From Paenibacillus zanthoxyli JH29 (GTDB taxonomy: Bacteria > Bacillota > Bacilli > Paenibacillales > Paenibacillaceae), in assembly GCF_000520715.1 (NCBI RefSeq), contig NZ_ASSD01000557.1, forward strand, positions 1 to 38,587: a stretch of 38,587 nucleotides of DNA, written 5' to 3'. Numbering within the stretch: the first letter of the stretch is position 1; every line of letters begins with the position of its first letter. The position numbers were made by a program, and so were the translations under genes. The notes below the pieces were generated by a model. It did no database searches and had not been told where the DNA came from. It was given only the letters and a program-made list of their open reading frames with translations. Of this stretch, positions 17,519-25,849 are shown piece by piece.

Positions 17519-19354
17519 TTAGTATACATCCCGTTGGTAGCGTTTCTGCTGCTGCATATGAGTTAAATATTCGGCGGCTGCTTCGGAGCTGAGTCCGCCT
17601 TCCTGCTCAAGAATCGTGGCAAGCGCGGTATGGACATCATGCGCCATCCTCTTCTCGTCTCCGCAGACATACACCGCCGCTCCTTCCTGGAGCCACTGAT
17701 ACAGTTCACCGGCTCGTTCCAGCATACGATTCTGGACATAGATCTTCTTATCGGTATCGCGGGAGAAGGCGACATCCATCCGTGTCAGCACGCCATCCTT
17801 GAGCCAGCGCTGCCATTCGACCTGATAAAGGAAATCCGTGGAAAAATGCTGGTCTCCATAGAACAGCCATGTCTTCCCTTCTGCTCCGGTCTCTTCCCGT
17901 TCTCCAAGAAAAGCACGGAAAGGCGCAACGCCCGTTCCCGGACCGATCATGATGACCGGCGTGTCCGGATTCTCCGGCAGCTTGAAGTTCGAGTTGCTCT
18001 GGATAAAGACGGGCAGCTTGTCCCCCGGCTGTACCCGCTCCGCCAACCCGACGGAGCACACGCCGTAGCGGTCTCTTCCCTGGCTTTCATAGCGGACAGC
18101 GCGGACCGTGATATGCACCTCGTCCGGATAGGCTTCCGGGCTGCTGGAGATGGAATACAGGCGCGCAGGAATTTTCCGCAGGATTTTTACGAAATCGCCT
18201 GCCGGAATTCCTTTTAAAGCATAGTCCTGCGCCAGATCAAGCAGGTCCCGGTCTTCGGCATATGCCCGAAGCTCCTGCTCGCGGCCCGGGGCCAGCAGTT
18301 CCTTCAGTCCGCTCTCCGGCGCAAGTCCTGCCGCCTGCTCTAAGAGCGGCTTCGTCAGCACCGTGATCTCATAGTGGCGGAGCAGCGCTTCCTGAAGCGG
18401 AAGCTGTCCGCCGCTTTTGCCTGCGGCTACCTTCTCTTCCGGCTGCCAGCCCATAGCCTGAATCAGTTCCTCAACAAGCCTTGGATGATTCTCGGGAAAG
18501 ATCCCGATACTGTCGCCCGGCTCGTATTTCAAATTAGAGCCTTCAAGAGACAGCTCGATATGGCGGGTTTCGCGGTCCGATCCCCGGCCGTTAAGATTCA
18601 GATTCTCCAGCACCTCAGCAAAGAACGGATTGCTTCTGGAATATTCCGGTTCGGCGCCGATATCCGCAAGCGTCACGGCAGCGGCTCCGGCAGACGGAAC
18701 AGCTGTTCCTTCACCTAGCGCAGAAAGGACATCCTTCATCCACTCGGCTGCCGGTTCGTTAAAATCGACGTCACAATCGACCCTCGGCACCAAGCGCTTG
18801 CCGCCAAGCTCCTCCAGACGCTTATCGAAATCCTTGCCCGTCTGGCAGTAAAATTCATAAGACAAATCCCCAAGCGCCAGTACGGAATAGCGCATCGCGG
18901 ATAGCTCCGGCGCCCGCTTGCTGTGCAGGAACTCATAGAAGGAAATGGCGTTATCCGGCGGTTCCCCTTCTCCGTGGGTGCTTACCAGGATAAGGAGATT
19001 CTCCACCTTTTTAAGACCATTTGGTTTGAAATCGCTCATTGCGGACAGGGTTACCTGGTATCCCGACTCTTCCAGCTTCTTGGCAAATTTCTTCGCCAGG
19101 CCGCGGGCATTGTCCGTCTGTGATCCGAAGAGTACGGTTACTTCCTTCGACACTGCGCTTACAGGCCCAGGTACTGCCTGCACGGCTGCCGGACCTACAG
19201 CAGCACCTGCCACAGGAGCAGCAGCAGCCGCTCCGAGAGCCGTCAGATATCCGCTCAGCCATACCCTCTGCGACTCCGTAAGCGTTGGCACAAGACGGTT
19301 CAGCAGCTCCGCCTGCTCCTGACTAAACGGACTATTCGTAACATGAAGATCCAA
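17519..19354 (-). CDS. cysJ: assimilatory sulfite reductase (NADPH) flavoprotein alpha subunit
   Basis: 611 residues. Moves electrons from NADPH through FAD and FMN to CysI. The flavodoxin domain (about 70-210) has LFGSQTDNARGLAKKF for FMN; the FAD part has RLYSISSSP; the NADPH part has IGPGTGVAPFRAF and the C-terminal aromatic/acidic end. Two TTG codons in a row occur (19357 and 19354). The second fits better: spacing to GGGTGG is about 6 and the protein then reads M-D-L-H-V-T-N-S-P-F, like B. subtilis CysJ. First gene of cysJI. Confidence 0.94.
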   Translation of the reverse strand: MDLHVTNSPFSQEQAELLNRLVPTLTESQRVWLSGYLTALGAAAAAPVAGAAVGPAAVQAVPGPVSAVSKEVTVLFGSQTDNARGLAKKFAKKLEESGYQVTLSAMSDFKPNGLKKVENLLILVSTHGEGEPPDNAISFYEFLHSKRAPELSAMRYSVLALGDLSYEFYCQTGKDFDKRLEELGGKRLVPRVDCDVDFNEPAAEWMKDVLSALGEGTAVPSAGAAAVTLADIGAEPEYSRSNPFFAEVLENLNLNGRGSDRETRHIELSLEGSNLKYEPGDSIGIFPENHPRLVEELIQAMGWQPEEKVAAGKSGGQLPLQEALLRHYEITVLTKPLLEQAAGLAPESGLKELLAPGREQELRAYAEDRDLLDLAQDYALKGIPAGDFVKILRKIPARLYSISSSPEAYPDEVHITVRAVRYESQGRDRYGVCSVGLAERVQPGDKLPVFIQSNSNFKLPENPDTPVIMIGPGTGVAPFRAFLGEREETGAEGKTWLFYGDQHFSTDFLYQVEWQRWLKDGVLTRMDVAFSRDTDKKIYVQNRMLERAGELYQWLQEGAAVYVCGDEKRMAHDVHTALATILEQEGGLSSEAAAEYLTHMQQQKRYQRDVY

Positions 19355-19380
19355 CAATATCCACCCGCCTCATCTTTCAT

Positions 19381-19409
19381 CATATAAATTCCAAGTATCT
19401 TTATCTCAA
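19381..19409 (-). promoter_or_regulatory. possible cysJI promoter
   Basis: Minus-strand TTGAGA (19404-19409), 17-base spacer, TATATG (19381-19386). The -10 is weak. No CymR- or CysL-type site was assigned. The leader would be only about 20 bases, so no riboswitch is expected. Confidence 0.35.
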
Positions 19410-19513
19410 TTAGTATATCCCTCTTTAGAAGCTATCATAGTAGGGAAGACAGGTCAATTATTATCATTTTATAGCTTTTATCAGTTATAGTTATAAAGGA
19501 ACGGCTATCGTTC

Positions 19514-20995
19514 ATGCAGAGAATTGGGGGGAATCTTTTGCCGAGAAAAATAAAATGGTTAAAATCCGCTTACGTCCTGCTCGTTGCAGCGGTAATCCTG
19601 GGTCTGTTCCCTAAGTATTCCTATAATGATCCGGACACCTTCTGGCATATCGAGCTGGGGCGGTACATGCTTGAGCATCATACGGTGCTGCATCACGCGA
19701 TACATACGTTTTACGGAGACAAGCTGCCTTATATCCCGCATGAATTCGGATTTCAAATCGTCGCGGCTGGATTGTACGAAGCATTGGGCTGGCCTGGCGT
19801 TTACCTGCTGACGGCTCTCTGTCTGTTCCTTCTGATCTGCGGGCTGCTTCAAATGGCCAAAATATCGCGCAGGGAGCTGGGATTTAGGGAGGACCATCCC
19901 CTCCTTCTGCCTTTTGTGCTGCTGATATCCGTCTGGATCTACTACAACTATTTCAAGGGCAGACCGCAGATGATCTCCTCCTGGATGATCGTATGGTTCT
20001 TTGTGTATTTGCGGAGATTCCAGATGCTACCTATAAAAAAATCCGCTGCGGCCATGATCGCCCTTTCCTTCGGGATCGCCAATTTCCATGCGGGCGTCTG
20101 GCTCGTTATCGTCGTGTTTACGGGTATGGCCTTTCTCGAAGCCTGGATCGCCGGAAAGCTGGATAAACGCCGCATTCTCGTCTTTGCCGGGGTGGTGATC
20201 GCTGGTCTTCCGAATCCGGGCGGCATCAAGAGCCTGCTGTACATTTTGACGGTAAGCAAGAATGACTTCAACATGCTGATTAATGAATGGCAGCCGATTG
20301 CGTTCGGCAAATGGGATACCTCGGCCATAACGCTGCTGCTGCTGTTTTTCGCTCTGACCCTGCCCTTCTCGCTGTACCGGAAACCGTTCCGGTTCTTTCT
20401 GATGCTGGGGATTCTGTACCTGGGAGTGTCGAACTTCAAGCAGAATTTGTTCATGTGGCTCTTCATTCCGTATTTTGCGGGGGCATTCTTTGAAGCCTTT
20501 CCCTGGATGCGGAAGGTGGATATCCGGCTTAAACCCCGTACAATCCAGGCTGCCTTGGCAGCGGGTCTGCTGGTCAACTGCATCATTAACTTCGCCGCTC
20601 CGCCGGCCGTAAATGCCCGAAGCTATCCTGTCGACGAAATGGCCTACATTCTAAAAAACCATGCGGGAACCGCACGTCCGAAGGTGCTGGCTCCTTACGG
20701 CTCGTCCGGCTACGTGATGTACCGCGGCGGCAATGTGCTGTGCGACGGCAGGCAGGACCCCTTCATTACAGATGAATCGCTCGGCGCATACGGCTGGACC
20801 GCTTTTGAACGGTCAATGTACGGCTTCTCCGATGTTTTGCCGGACATTGCGGATTACGACAAGCCCGAATACATCATCGTCCGCAGCACCGCCTCCTCCC
20901 GGCTGTTTGAAGGTTGGAGAAAGGCATTCGGCGAGCCCGTCTACAGGGGGCGTTTCGGCAGCGTATTCGCCTACCATGCTAAAACAAAAGGATGA
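19514..20995 (+). CDS. polytopic membrane protein of unknown function (GT-C-like)
   Basis: 493 residues with about 9-10 hydrophobic segments, starting at about residues 17-35 (SAYVLLVAAVILGLF). After the first membrane segment there is YNDPDTFWHIELGRYMLEHH, a D-x-D plus His motif in the position of GT-C glycosyltransferase first loops. After the last membrane segment there is a soluble domain of about 130 residues (YPVDEMAYILKNHAG onward). Function is not known; a lipid-linked sugar transferase is possible but unproved. ATG 19514 has AAAGGA 13 bases away; an in-frame TTG at 19538 follows GGGGGG by 6 bases and may be the real start. It diverges from cysJ. A terminator follows at 21035. Confidence 0.75.
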   Translation: MQRIGGNLLPRKIKWLKSAYVLLVAAVILGLFPKYSYNDPDTFWHIELGRYMLEHHTVLHHAIHTFYGDKLPYIPHEFGFQIVAAGLYEALGWPGVYLLTALCLFLLICGLLQMAKISRRELGFREDHPLLLPFVLLISVWIYYNYFKGRPQMISSWMIVWFFVYLRRFQMLPIKKSAAAMIALSFGIANFHAGVWLVIVVFTGMAFLEAWIAGKLDKRRILVFAGVVIAGLPNPGGIKSLLYILTVSKNDFNMLINEWQPIAFGKWDTSAITLLLLFFALTLPFSLYRKPFRFFLMLGILYLGVSNFKQNLFMWLFIPYFAGAFFEAFPWMRKVDIRLKPRTIQAALAAGLLVNCIINFAAPPAVNARSYPVDEMAYILKNHAGTARPKVLAPYGSSGYVMYRGGNVLCDGRQDPFITDESLGAYGWTAFERSMYGFSDVLPDIADYDKPEYIIVRSTASSRLFEGWRKAFGEPVYRGRFGSVFAYHAKTKG

Positions 20996-21034
20996 TCCGC
21001 CCTGCCTTCTTTTTATCCGTCTGAAAAATAGGAT

Positions 21035-21077
21035 GGCCTGGCACTTCTCGTACGAGATAGCGTCAGGCCGTTTTTTT
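21035..21077 (+). terminator. intrinsic terminator of the membrane protein gene
   Basis: GGCCTG (21035-21040) pairs with CAGGCC (21064-21069) with an inner TCTCGTACGAGA palindrome; GTTTTTTT follows. Confidence 0.8.
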
Positions 21078-21135
21078 CTTGCTCATATACGGTTCGAATA
21101 GCTCTTTCTCCGGTGTTAATGGAGAACCGCTGACG

Positions 21136-21390
21136 TTAGATTAGCGCGATCGCAAGCAGAGTAAACAGGCTGAGGGTGATAATATCGCTACTAGAAAAAC
21201 CATATCCATATCCATATCCATATCCATATCCATAAGGATAAGACGATGTTCTCACACAGCCGCGCTCAGGCTCCAGATAAACACAGTGTCTATCCACGTC
21301 TTTGATCACGCCTCTATACTCCCTGCCGTCTCTCGTCAGAATGCGAACCTTTCTTCCCTTGCATCTCATACAATTGTAATAGGCTTCCAT
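21136..21390 (-). CDS. small LSM-like protein with Gly-Tyr repeat and C-terminal hydrophobic tail
   Basis: 84 residues. Residues 7-45 (CMRCKGRKVRILTRDGREYR and GVIKDVDRHCVYLEPE) look like a short Sm/LSM beta strand set; a CxxC pair lies at 7-10. Then comes an alternating Gly-Tyr tract from residue about 52 to 64, then SSSDIITLSLFTLLAIALI, one likely membrane segment. The tract is coded by a hexanucleotide microsatellite at 21201-21234. ATG 21390 has AGAGGAG about 8-14 bases upstream. Similar small YG-rich proteins occur in sporulating bacilli, but I cannot name a family or a role. It stands alone between convergent and divergent genes. Confidence 0.7.
   Translation of the reverse strand: MEAYYNCMRCKGRKVRILTRDGREYRGVIKDVDRHCVYLEPERGCVRTSSYPYGYGYGYGYGYGFSSSDIITLSLFTLLAIALI
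21201..21234. repeat. hexanucleotide tandem repeat (CATATC)5
   Basis: Five exact CATATC units plus CATA. It codes the Gly-Tyr tract on the minus strand. The unit is a multiple of three, so unit loss or gain changes the tract by two residues without a frameshift. Confidence 0.9.
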
Positions 21391-21493
21391 TAGATCACTC
21401 CTCTCTTATACCTGCATAGTATGGCGAGTGAAGCATGCGGGAGACGGCTAACGTACAAGCGCGGCAGCTTTCATCAGAATTTCCGCAAATCTA

Positions 21494-21524
21494 TTGACTC
21501 TCACAAGGTGGAAGGGTTTAGAGT
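21494..21524 (+). promoter_or_regulatory. MerR-type promoter with 19-bp spacer
   Basis: TTGACT (21494-21499), 19-base spacer, TAGAGT (21519-21524). The ACTCT/AGAGT ends make the inverted repeat expected of a MerR-family operator that twists the spacer. It precedes the MerR gene at 21568, so the regulator likely controls itself. A separate perfect 14-bp palindrome ACATTCCGGAATGT lies downstream at 21531-21544. Confidence 0.7.
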
Positions 21525-21567
21525 TAAATTACATTCCGGAATGTGAATAACGGTACAAGGAGGCATA

Positions 21568-22413
21568 ATGCTAAAAATCGGCGATTTTTCCAGACTGACA
21601 AGGGTTTCCATTCGTATGCTAAGGTACTATGACGAGATCGGGCTCCTGCCCCCTGCGGCAATTGACCAAAGCTCGGGATACCGCTATTATTCCGCCGGCC
21701 AGATTGAAACGGTCCATCGCATTAAGTCTCTGAGGGAAATAGGCTTCGGCTTTCCGGAAATCGGGGAATGGCTGAAGGAGAGCGGCAATACGCGGCGTCT
21801 GCTCGAATTATTGGATACGCGGAAACAGGAGATCACGGCAACGATTGAACAAGAGAATGAAAAACTGCTGCGCGTCGGCAGAATGCTTGAACATTTAACC
21901 AAGGAGGATTCAACTATGGACTATACCATCGCATTAAAAAGCGTCCCGGCTTACCGGGTGCTGTCTCTCAGAGACATTATTCCGGCATATAACGCGGAAG
22001 GCGTTCTCTGGGAGGAACTCACGCGTTTCGCGGAAGCAAGCGGCGTCAAGGCGCTCGGGCCCTGCTACGCGATCTATCACGATCAGGGGTACAAAGATCA
22101 GGATGTGGATGTTGAGGTAACGCTGCATATTGAGGGAGAAGCTGCCGGAACGGACCGCATTCGTGTGAAGGAACTGGAAGCGGAGCCGCAAATGGCGGTC
22201 CTGTTTCACAGCGAGACTTTTGAGGAGATGAGCAAGGCCTATCATACGCTGGGCGTGTGGATGGCGGAGAACGGTTATGACATGGCGGGACCGACCCGGG
22301 CGATTTATCACAAAGGACCTTGGTCGGAGAAGAATCCTGCGGATTATTTGACGGAGATTCAGGTTCCTGTGGCAAAAGGGGAATCGTTGTCCCTTGGCCC
22401 TGCAGCCGATTAA
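21568..22413 (+). CDS. MerR family regulator with GyrI-like effector domain
   Basis: 281 residues. The N-terminal winged helix is KIGDFSRLTRVSIRMLRYYD with IGLLPPA, then SSGYRYYS; a coiled linker of about 40 residues follows (ITATIEQENEKLLRVGRML). Residues about 115-275 form a GyrI-like/Bac_rhamnosid_N-type multidrug-binding domain (MDYTIALKSVPAYRVLSLRD, MAENGYDMAGPTRAIYHKG, YLTEIQVPV). This is BltR/BmrR architecture, which responds to cationic or amphipathic drugs. ATG 21568 has AAGGAGG 6 bases upstream. No partner pump is adjacent in the window. The 19-bp-spacer promoter in front supports autoregulation. Confidence 0.88.
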   Translation: MLKIGDFSRLTRVSIRMLRYYDEIGLLPPAAIDQSSGYRYYSAGQIETVHRIKSLREIGFGFPEIGEWLKESGNTRRLLELLDTRKQEITATIEQENEKLLRVGRMLEHLTKEDSTMDYTIALKSVPAYRVLSLRDIIPAYNAEGVLWEELTRFAEASGVKALGPCYAIYHDQGYKDQDVDVEVTLHIEGEAAGTDRIRVKELEAEPQMAVLFHSETFEEMSKAYHTLGVWMAENGYDMAGPTRAIYHKGPWSEKNPADYLTEIQVPVAKGESLSLGPAAD

Positions 22414-22974
22414 GCGTGGGGCTGTCTCCTGCTCTGGCTGAGGTTTCGAGCGCCAATTCCCTTTAAGGGATCGGGGCGGCTGCCGAAGAAGCTTGCGGCA
22501 GATGCCAATAAGCGGGACACCCGTTCACATTCAAGGTAAGGTGTTCGGTAGCGGGGATTGGTTGGCTGGTTGATTGGTTGCGGGCTGGCTGGTTGATGGG
22601 TTGCGGAGAATTCCTGCATTCATACATCTTTTTCCATGAAAAAAATCATCCTCCAAAACCCATTCCTGCAATAGCGCAGGTATTTCACCTCCTATCTCTC
22701 CGTTGCGGCCCACATGAACTGAAAGGATGCACATTAGCAGCCTTTGCTTCTTCCCACGCGAAATTCATCGGAAGAACCTGCACACTAGCAGGAATCTCCA
22801 GCCACCATGCACCGGACACACCCTGAACAGAAGTAGTGGGTACGTCGGTGGGTCGTCTATGGATTGGTCGGAGGGTTCGTGGGGGTTCATGGATAAGCCG
22901 GTTCGGAATTGGTAGGCTGGTGGGTTGGTGGCGGACATTCCTGCGTTTATACTTCTATTTTCGTTAATATCCTA
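22414..22974. other. repeat-rich, gene-free spacer
   Basis: No gene is recognised. GGTTG-rich runs (22555-22606 and 22830-22935) precede two similar blocks: GCGGA-x-ATTCCTGC near 22606-22622 and again at about 22931-22945, each followed by a T-rich ATAC/TCTTTTT-like stretch. Two further ATTCCTGC copies occur near 22663 and (inverted) near 22790. It may be a degenerate intergenic repeat element or an imported low-complexity segment. The frames across it are shadows with biased composition. Confidence 0.5.
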
Positions 22975-23016
22975 CCAAGTAAAAAACGGGTGCCGCCCTT
23001 TACGGACAACACCCGT
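22975..23016 (-). terminator. intrinsic terminator of mntH
   Basis: ACGGGTG (22986-22992) pairs with CACCCGT (23010-23016) with an inner CCG/CGG pair. On the minus strand TTTTTT follows the stem. It is 34 bases downstream of the mntH stop at 23050. Confidence 0.8.
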
Positions 23017-23049
23017 TGCTCTTTTTCTAATACAGCTCGAATTCCGATG

Positions 23050-24345
23050 TTAAGCAATCAACGTCTCGGCAATCAAGAACAAATTCAGCGAGACGACAAT
23101 ACCGGCAATAACCCAGCCGAGCACCGATGTGATCCGGCGGTTGACCAGCCCGCCCATCAGCTTGCGGTCGCTGGTAAAGATAATAAGCGGAATCAGCGCA
23201 AACGCGATGCCGAAGGAGAGAATAACCTGGCTCATTACAAGCGCCCGGGTCGCATCGACGCCCGACAAGATAACAGCAAGCGGCGGAATGCTTGTAATCG
23301 CCCGGCGGAGATACAGATTGATTCTTTTATTGATGAACCCCTGCATAACGACATCACCCGCCATTGTGCCGACAGAAGCGCTCGAGAGCCCCGCAATAAG
23401 CAGACCCAAACCGAAGGAAATGGCCGTAACCGGACCGACCAACTGGCCGAATTGATGAAAGGCTTCATCCAGGTCCTCAACAGCAAGCCCGTTCTTGAAA
23501 AAAGTCGCCGCCGATACGATCACCATAGCCATATTAACCGCGCCCGCAATGAACATGGCAACCAGAATGTCGATGAACTCCAGCTTGAAAATTCTTTTCT
23601 TCTCCGCATCGTTTCTGCCGACAATCCGGTTCTGGGTGAGTGAGGAATGCAGATAGATCGCATGCGGCATGACGGTCGCCCCGAGAATACCCGCGGCCAG
23701 CAGCACGCTGTCGACGCCTTGGAAGCTTGGTGTCACAATGCCATGAAACACTTCGCCCACAGCCGGTTTAGCCATGATGACCTGAAAAGCGAATGCCAGC
23801 ACAACGATCAGAATCATGGAGGCGATTCCCGCTTCAAGAGAACGGTATCCCCTCCGCTGCAGTTCAAGTATGGCAAAAGAACCGACCGCCGTGATCAGCG
23901 CAGCGGGCAGCATGGGAATGTCGAACAGAAGATAAAGACCGAGCGCCGCTCCTAGAAATTCCGCCAGATCGGTCGCCATAATGACCAGTTCGCTTTGTAT
24001 CCATAAGAAGAAAGAGACTCTCTTGGGGAATCGGTCGCGCGCAACTTCCGGTAAATTACGTCCGGTCGCGATCCCAAGCTTCGCGGACAAGGACTGGATA
24101 AGAACGGCCATCAAGTTAGAGGCTGCAATAACCCAAAGCAGGAGGTATCCGTACTTTGAGCCTGCCGTAATATTGGTCGCGAAGTTGCCTGGGTCGAGAT
24201 ACGCGACAGCCGCGATAAAGGCAGGTCCAAGGAATGGCAGAATTCTGCTGAGTCCTCCACCCTTTCCTTGCATAGCGGAACGTGCGGCGAGAAGATGTCT
24301 TTCGTTTTGCTGGGCCAAGCCCATAGTCTGAGTACGTTCCATCAT
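23050..24345 (-). CDS. mntH: NRAMP-family manganese transporter MntH
   Basis: 431 residues. Proton-coupled importer of Mn2+ (also Fe2+) in the cytoplasmic membrane. Family motifs are clear: DPGN at residues 51-54 in membrane segment 1 and MPHAIYLHSS near residue 225 in segment 6; GLLIAGLSSASVGTMAG contains the later consensus transport sequence. There are about 11 membrane segments. ATG 24345 has GGAGG about 9 bases upstream. It has its own promoter (24419-24447) and an MntR-like operator (24386-24409). It forms a monocistronic unit ending at the terminator near 23000. Confidence 0.93.
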   Translation of the reverse strand: MMERTQTMGLAQQNERHLLAARSAMQGKGGGLSRILPFLGPAFIAAVAYLDPGNFATNITAGSKYGYLLLWVIAASNLMAVLIQSLSAKLGIATGRNLPEVARDRFPKRVSFFLWIQSELVIMATDLAEFLGAALGLYLLFDIPMLPAALITAVGSFAILELQRRGYRSLEAGIASMILIVVLAFAFQVIMAKPAVGEVFHGIVTPSFQGVDSVLLAAGILGATVMPHAIYLHSSLTQNRIVGRNDAEKKRIFKLEFIDILVAMFIAGAVNMAMVIVSAATFFKNGLAVEDLDEAFHQFGQLVGPVTAISFGLGLLIAGLSSASVGTMAGDVVMQGFINKRINLYLRRAITSIPPLAVILSGVDATRALVMSQVILSFGIAFALIPLIIFTSDRKLMGGLVNRRITSVLGWVIAGIVVSLNLFLIAETLIA

Positions 24346-24385
24346 AGATCCTTTCCTCCTCGCCTAAAAAATTAGCCAAGCACAT

Positions 24386-24409
24386 AAAAGTTTACCTTGT
24401 GCAACTTTT
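24386..24409 (-). promoter_or_regulatory. MntR-like operator of mntH
   Basis: Interrupted palindrome AAAAGTT-N10-AACTTTT, 24 bases, with an inner CC-N4-G core in the style of MntR boxes. It begins 9 bases downstream of the -10, so bound repressor would block RNA polymerase. The consensus match is from general knowledge of DtxR/MntR sites. Confidence 0.5.
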
Positions 24410-24418
24410 GGTATGATT

Positions 24419-24447
24419 ATTATATTCTCCACTACTCCATTTGTAAA
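24419..24447 (-). promoter_or_regulatory. sigma-A promoter of mntH
   Basis: Minus-strand TTTACA (24442-24447), 17-base spacer, TATAAT (24419-24424). Confidence 0.75.
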
Positions 24448-24465
24448 CTTGCTCTTTGTAGTAAA

Positions 24466-24514
24466 TTAAAAAAACACCCAAACTAATGATCGGCGGGTCA
24501 GCCGGACTGTTTGG
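24466..24514 (-). terminator. terminator of the MFS gene
   Basis: Stem CCAAAC (24478-24483) with GTTTGG (24509-24514) and inner CGGC/GCCG; on the minus strand TTTTTTTAATTT follows. The MFS stop at 24563 lies upstream on that strand. Confidence 0.7.
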
Positions 24515-24562
24515 ATATCAAGAGTGGAATGATTTAGAGTATGATTCAGTGTTACAGTATCG

Positions 24563-25849
24563 TCAGCGCGCTTCGCCTTTCAAGTCCCAGACATAGACGG
24601 AAGCCGTGAGCAGAAGCCCGATGAAGGAAAACAGCGACCCGAACCAGGGCAGAGCCCCCAAACCAATATGCGTGATAATGAATCCTCCGAAAAAGGCGCC
24701 AAAAGCATTGCCTAAATTCAGCGCGGAATGATTTGTAGTCGAAGCCAGTGCCGGAGCGTCCTTCGCAAGCGTCATAATCCGGATCTGAAGACCGGGCAGG
24801 ACTCCGAAAGCGCAGGCTCCCCACAGAAATATAGTGCCAACCGCGAGCGCCGGAACGTGAACCGAATACGCGAAAAATGCCAGAATGGCGGCCAGAAACG
24901 TGAAGCTCCCCAGCATCACGGGCATAAGCTTCCAATCGGCGAGCCTGCCTCCTATGATATTCCCCGTCATCACACCGACTCCGAACAGCACAAGAATCAA
25001 GGCGACGCTGCTCTCCGAGAACCCCGAGATGTCCTCCAGCAGTGGCGTAATATAAGTGAAGACGGTGAACAAACTGCTGCATCCCAGTGCTCCCGTCAGC
25101 AGAACCAGCAGCAGTTTTGGCTGCAGCAGCGCACGAAGCTGGCGTGTAAGGCTTGACGTCTCCTCCGCCTTGATTACGGGCACCAGCAGCAGAATGCCGG
25201 CAAGCGACAGCACGCCCATCACGGCAACGACTCCAAAGGACGCCCGCCAGCCTAGATGCTGGCCGATAAACGTCCCAATCGGGACGCCGATAATATTGGC
25301 TACGGTGAGACCGGCCATCATAATCGACACCGCCGCCGCGCGCCGTCCCCGCTTCACAAGACTTGCCGCAATTACAGAGCCGACGCTGAAAAAGGTTCCG
25401 TGAGCCAAAGCGGTAAACAGCCTTGCTCCCATCAGCACGTTGTAGTTCGGCGCAACCGCCGCAATGCCGTTGCCCAAAGTGAAGAAGATCATCAGCAGAC
25501 AGAGCAGCTGTTTTTTCGGCAGCCTATGGGTCAGCATCGCCAGAATCGGGGCTCCGATGGCAACGCCCAGCGCATAGCTCGTAATCAGCTGCCCTGCCGA
25601 GGCGATCGACACATGAAGATCCTCGGCTACATTAGGCAGGATGCCCATAATTACGAACTCAGTCATTCCAATCGCAAAGGCGCCGAGCGTTAATGACAAC
25701 AGCGCCAAAGGAAAACGCTCCTTGGCTTCGGCTCGGGGATTCGTGGGTAAGATGTTTCCATTGCGTTCATTCTCCTCTGTCCGGTCTGCTATTTCCGGGA
25801 AAAATATAAGTTCGGTCGCCGCTTTGTTCCACCGTGACAGGCGCTTCAA
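24563..25849 (-). CDS. major facilitator superfamily exporter (YdhP/AraJ-type, DHA1)
   Basis: 12-segment MFS antiporter of the drug or sugar efflux DHA1 type. First segment is GAFAIGMTEFVIMGILPNVA; ALAHGTFFSVGSVIAASLV and the VGVMTGNIIGGRLADWK loop (motif A-like) fit. The open frame runs to 25849, but its true start is unclear. An ATG with AGAGGAG upstream (25761) is out of frame by one base, while the in-frame TTG at 25708 has AAGGAG 9 bases upstream and would give a start at the rim of the first segment. The coordinates given are the open frame limit; the first 47 codons overlap the ABC gene end and are probably not translated. Could be a one-base deletion. Confidence 0.8.
   Translation of the reverse strand: MKRLSRWNKAATELIFFPEIADRTEENERNGNILPTNPRAEAKERFPLALLSLTLGAFAIGMTEFVIMGILPNVAEDLHVSIASAGQLITSYALGVAIGAPILAMLTHRLPKKQLLCLLMIFFTLGNGIAAVAPNYNVLMGARLFTALAHGTFFSVGSVIAASLVKRGRRAAAVSIMMAGLTVANIIGVPIGTFIGQHLGWRASFGVVAVMGVLSLAGILLLVPVIKAEETSSLTRQLRALLQPKLLLVLLTGALGCSSLFTVFTYITPLLEDISGFSESSVALILVLFGVGVMTGNIIGGRLADWKLMPVMLGSFTFLAAILAFFAYSVHVPALAVGTIFLWGACAFGVLPGLQIRIMTLAKDAPALASTTNHSALNLGNAFGAFFGGFIITHIGLGALPWFGSLFSFIGLLLTASVYVWDLKGEAR

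Noticed and set aside
19355..19513. Riboswitch or T-box upstream of cysJI
   Set aside because: The leader is too short and lacks conserved helices or a terminator.
21201..21234. Short tandem repeat that could look like a CRISPR array
   Set aside because: The units are six bases with no spacers; it is a microsatellite in a coding region.
22578..23643. Long plus-strand frames across the spacer and mntH
   Set aside because: They are antisense to mntH or lie in GGTTG-rich sequence, with biased composition and no ribosome site.
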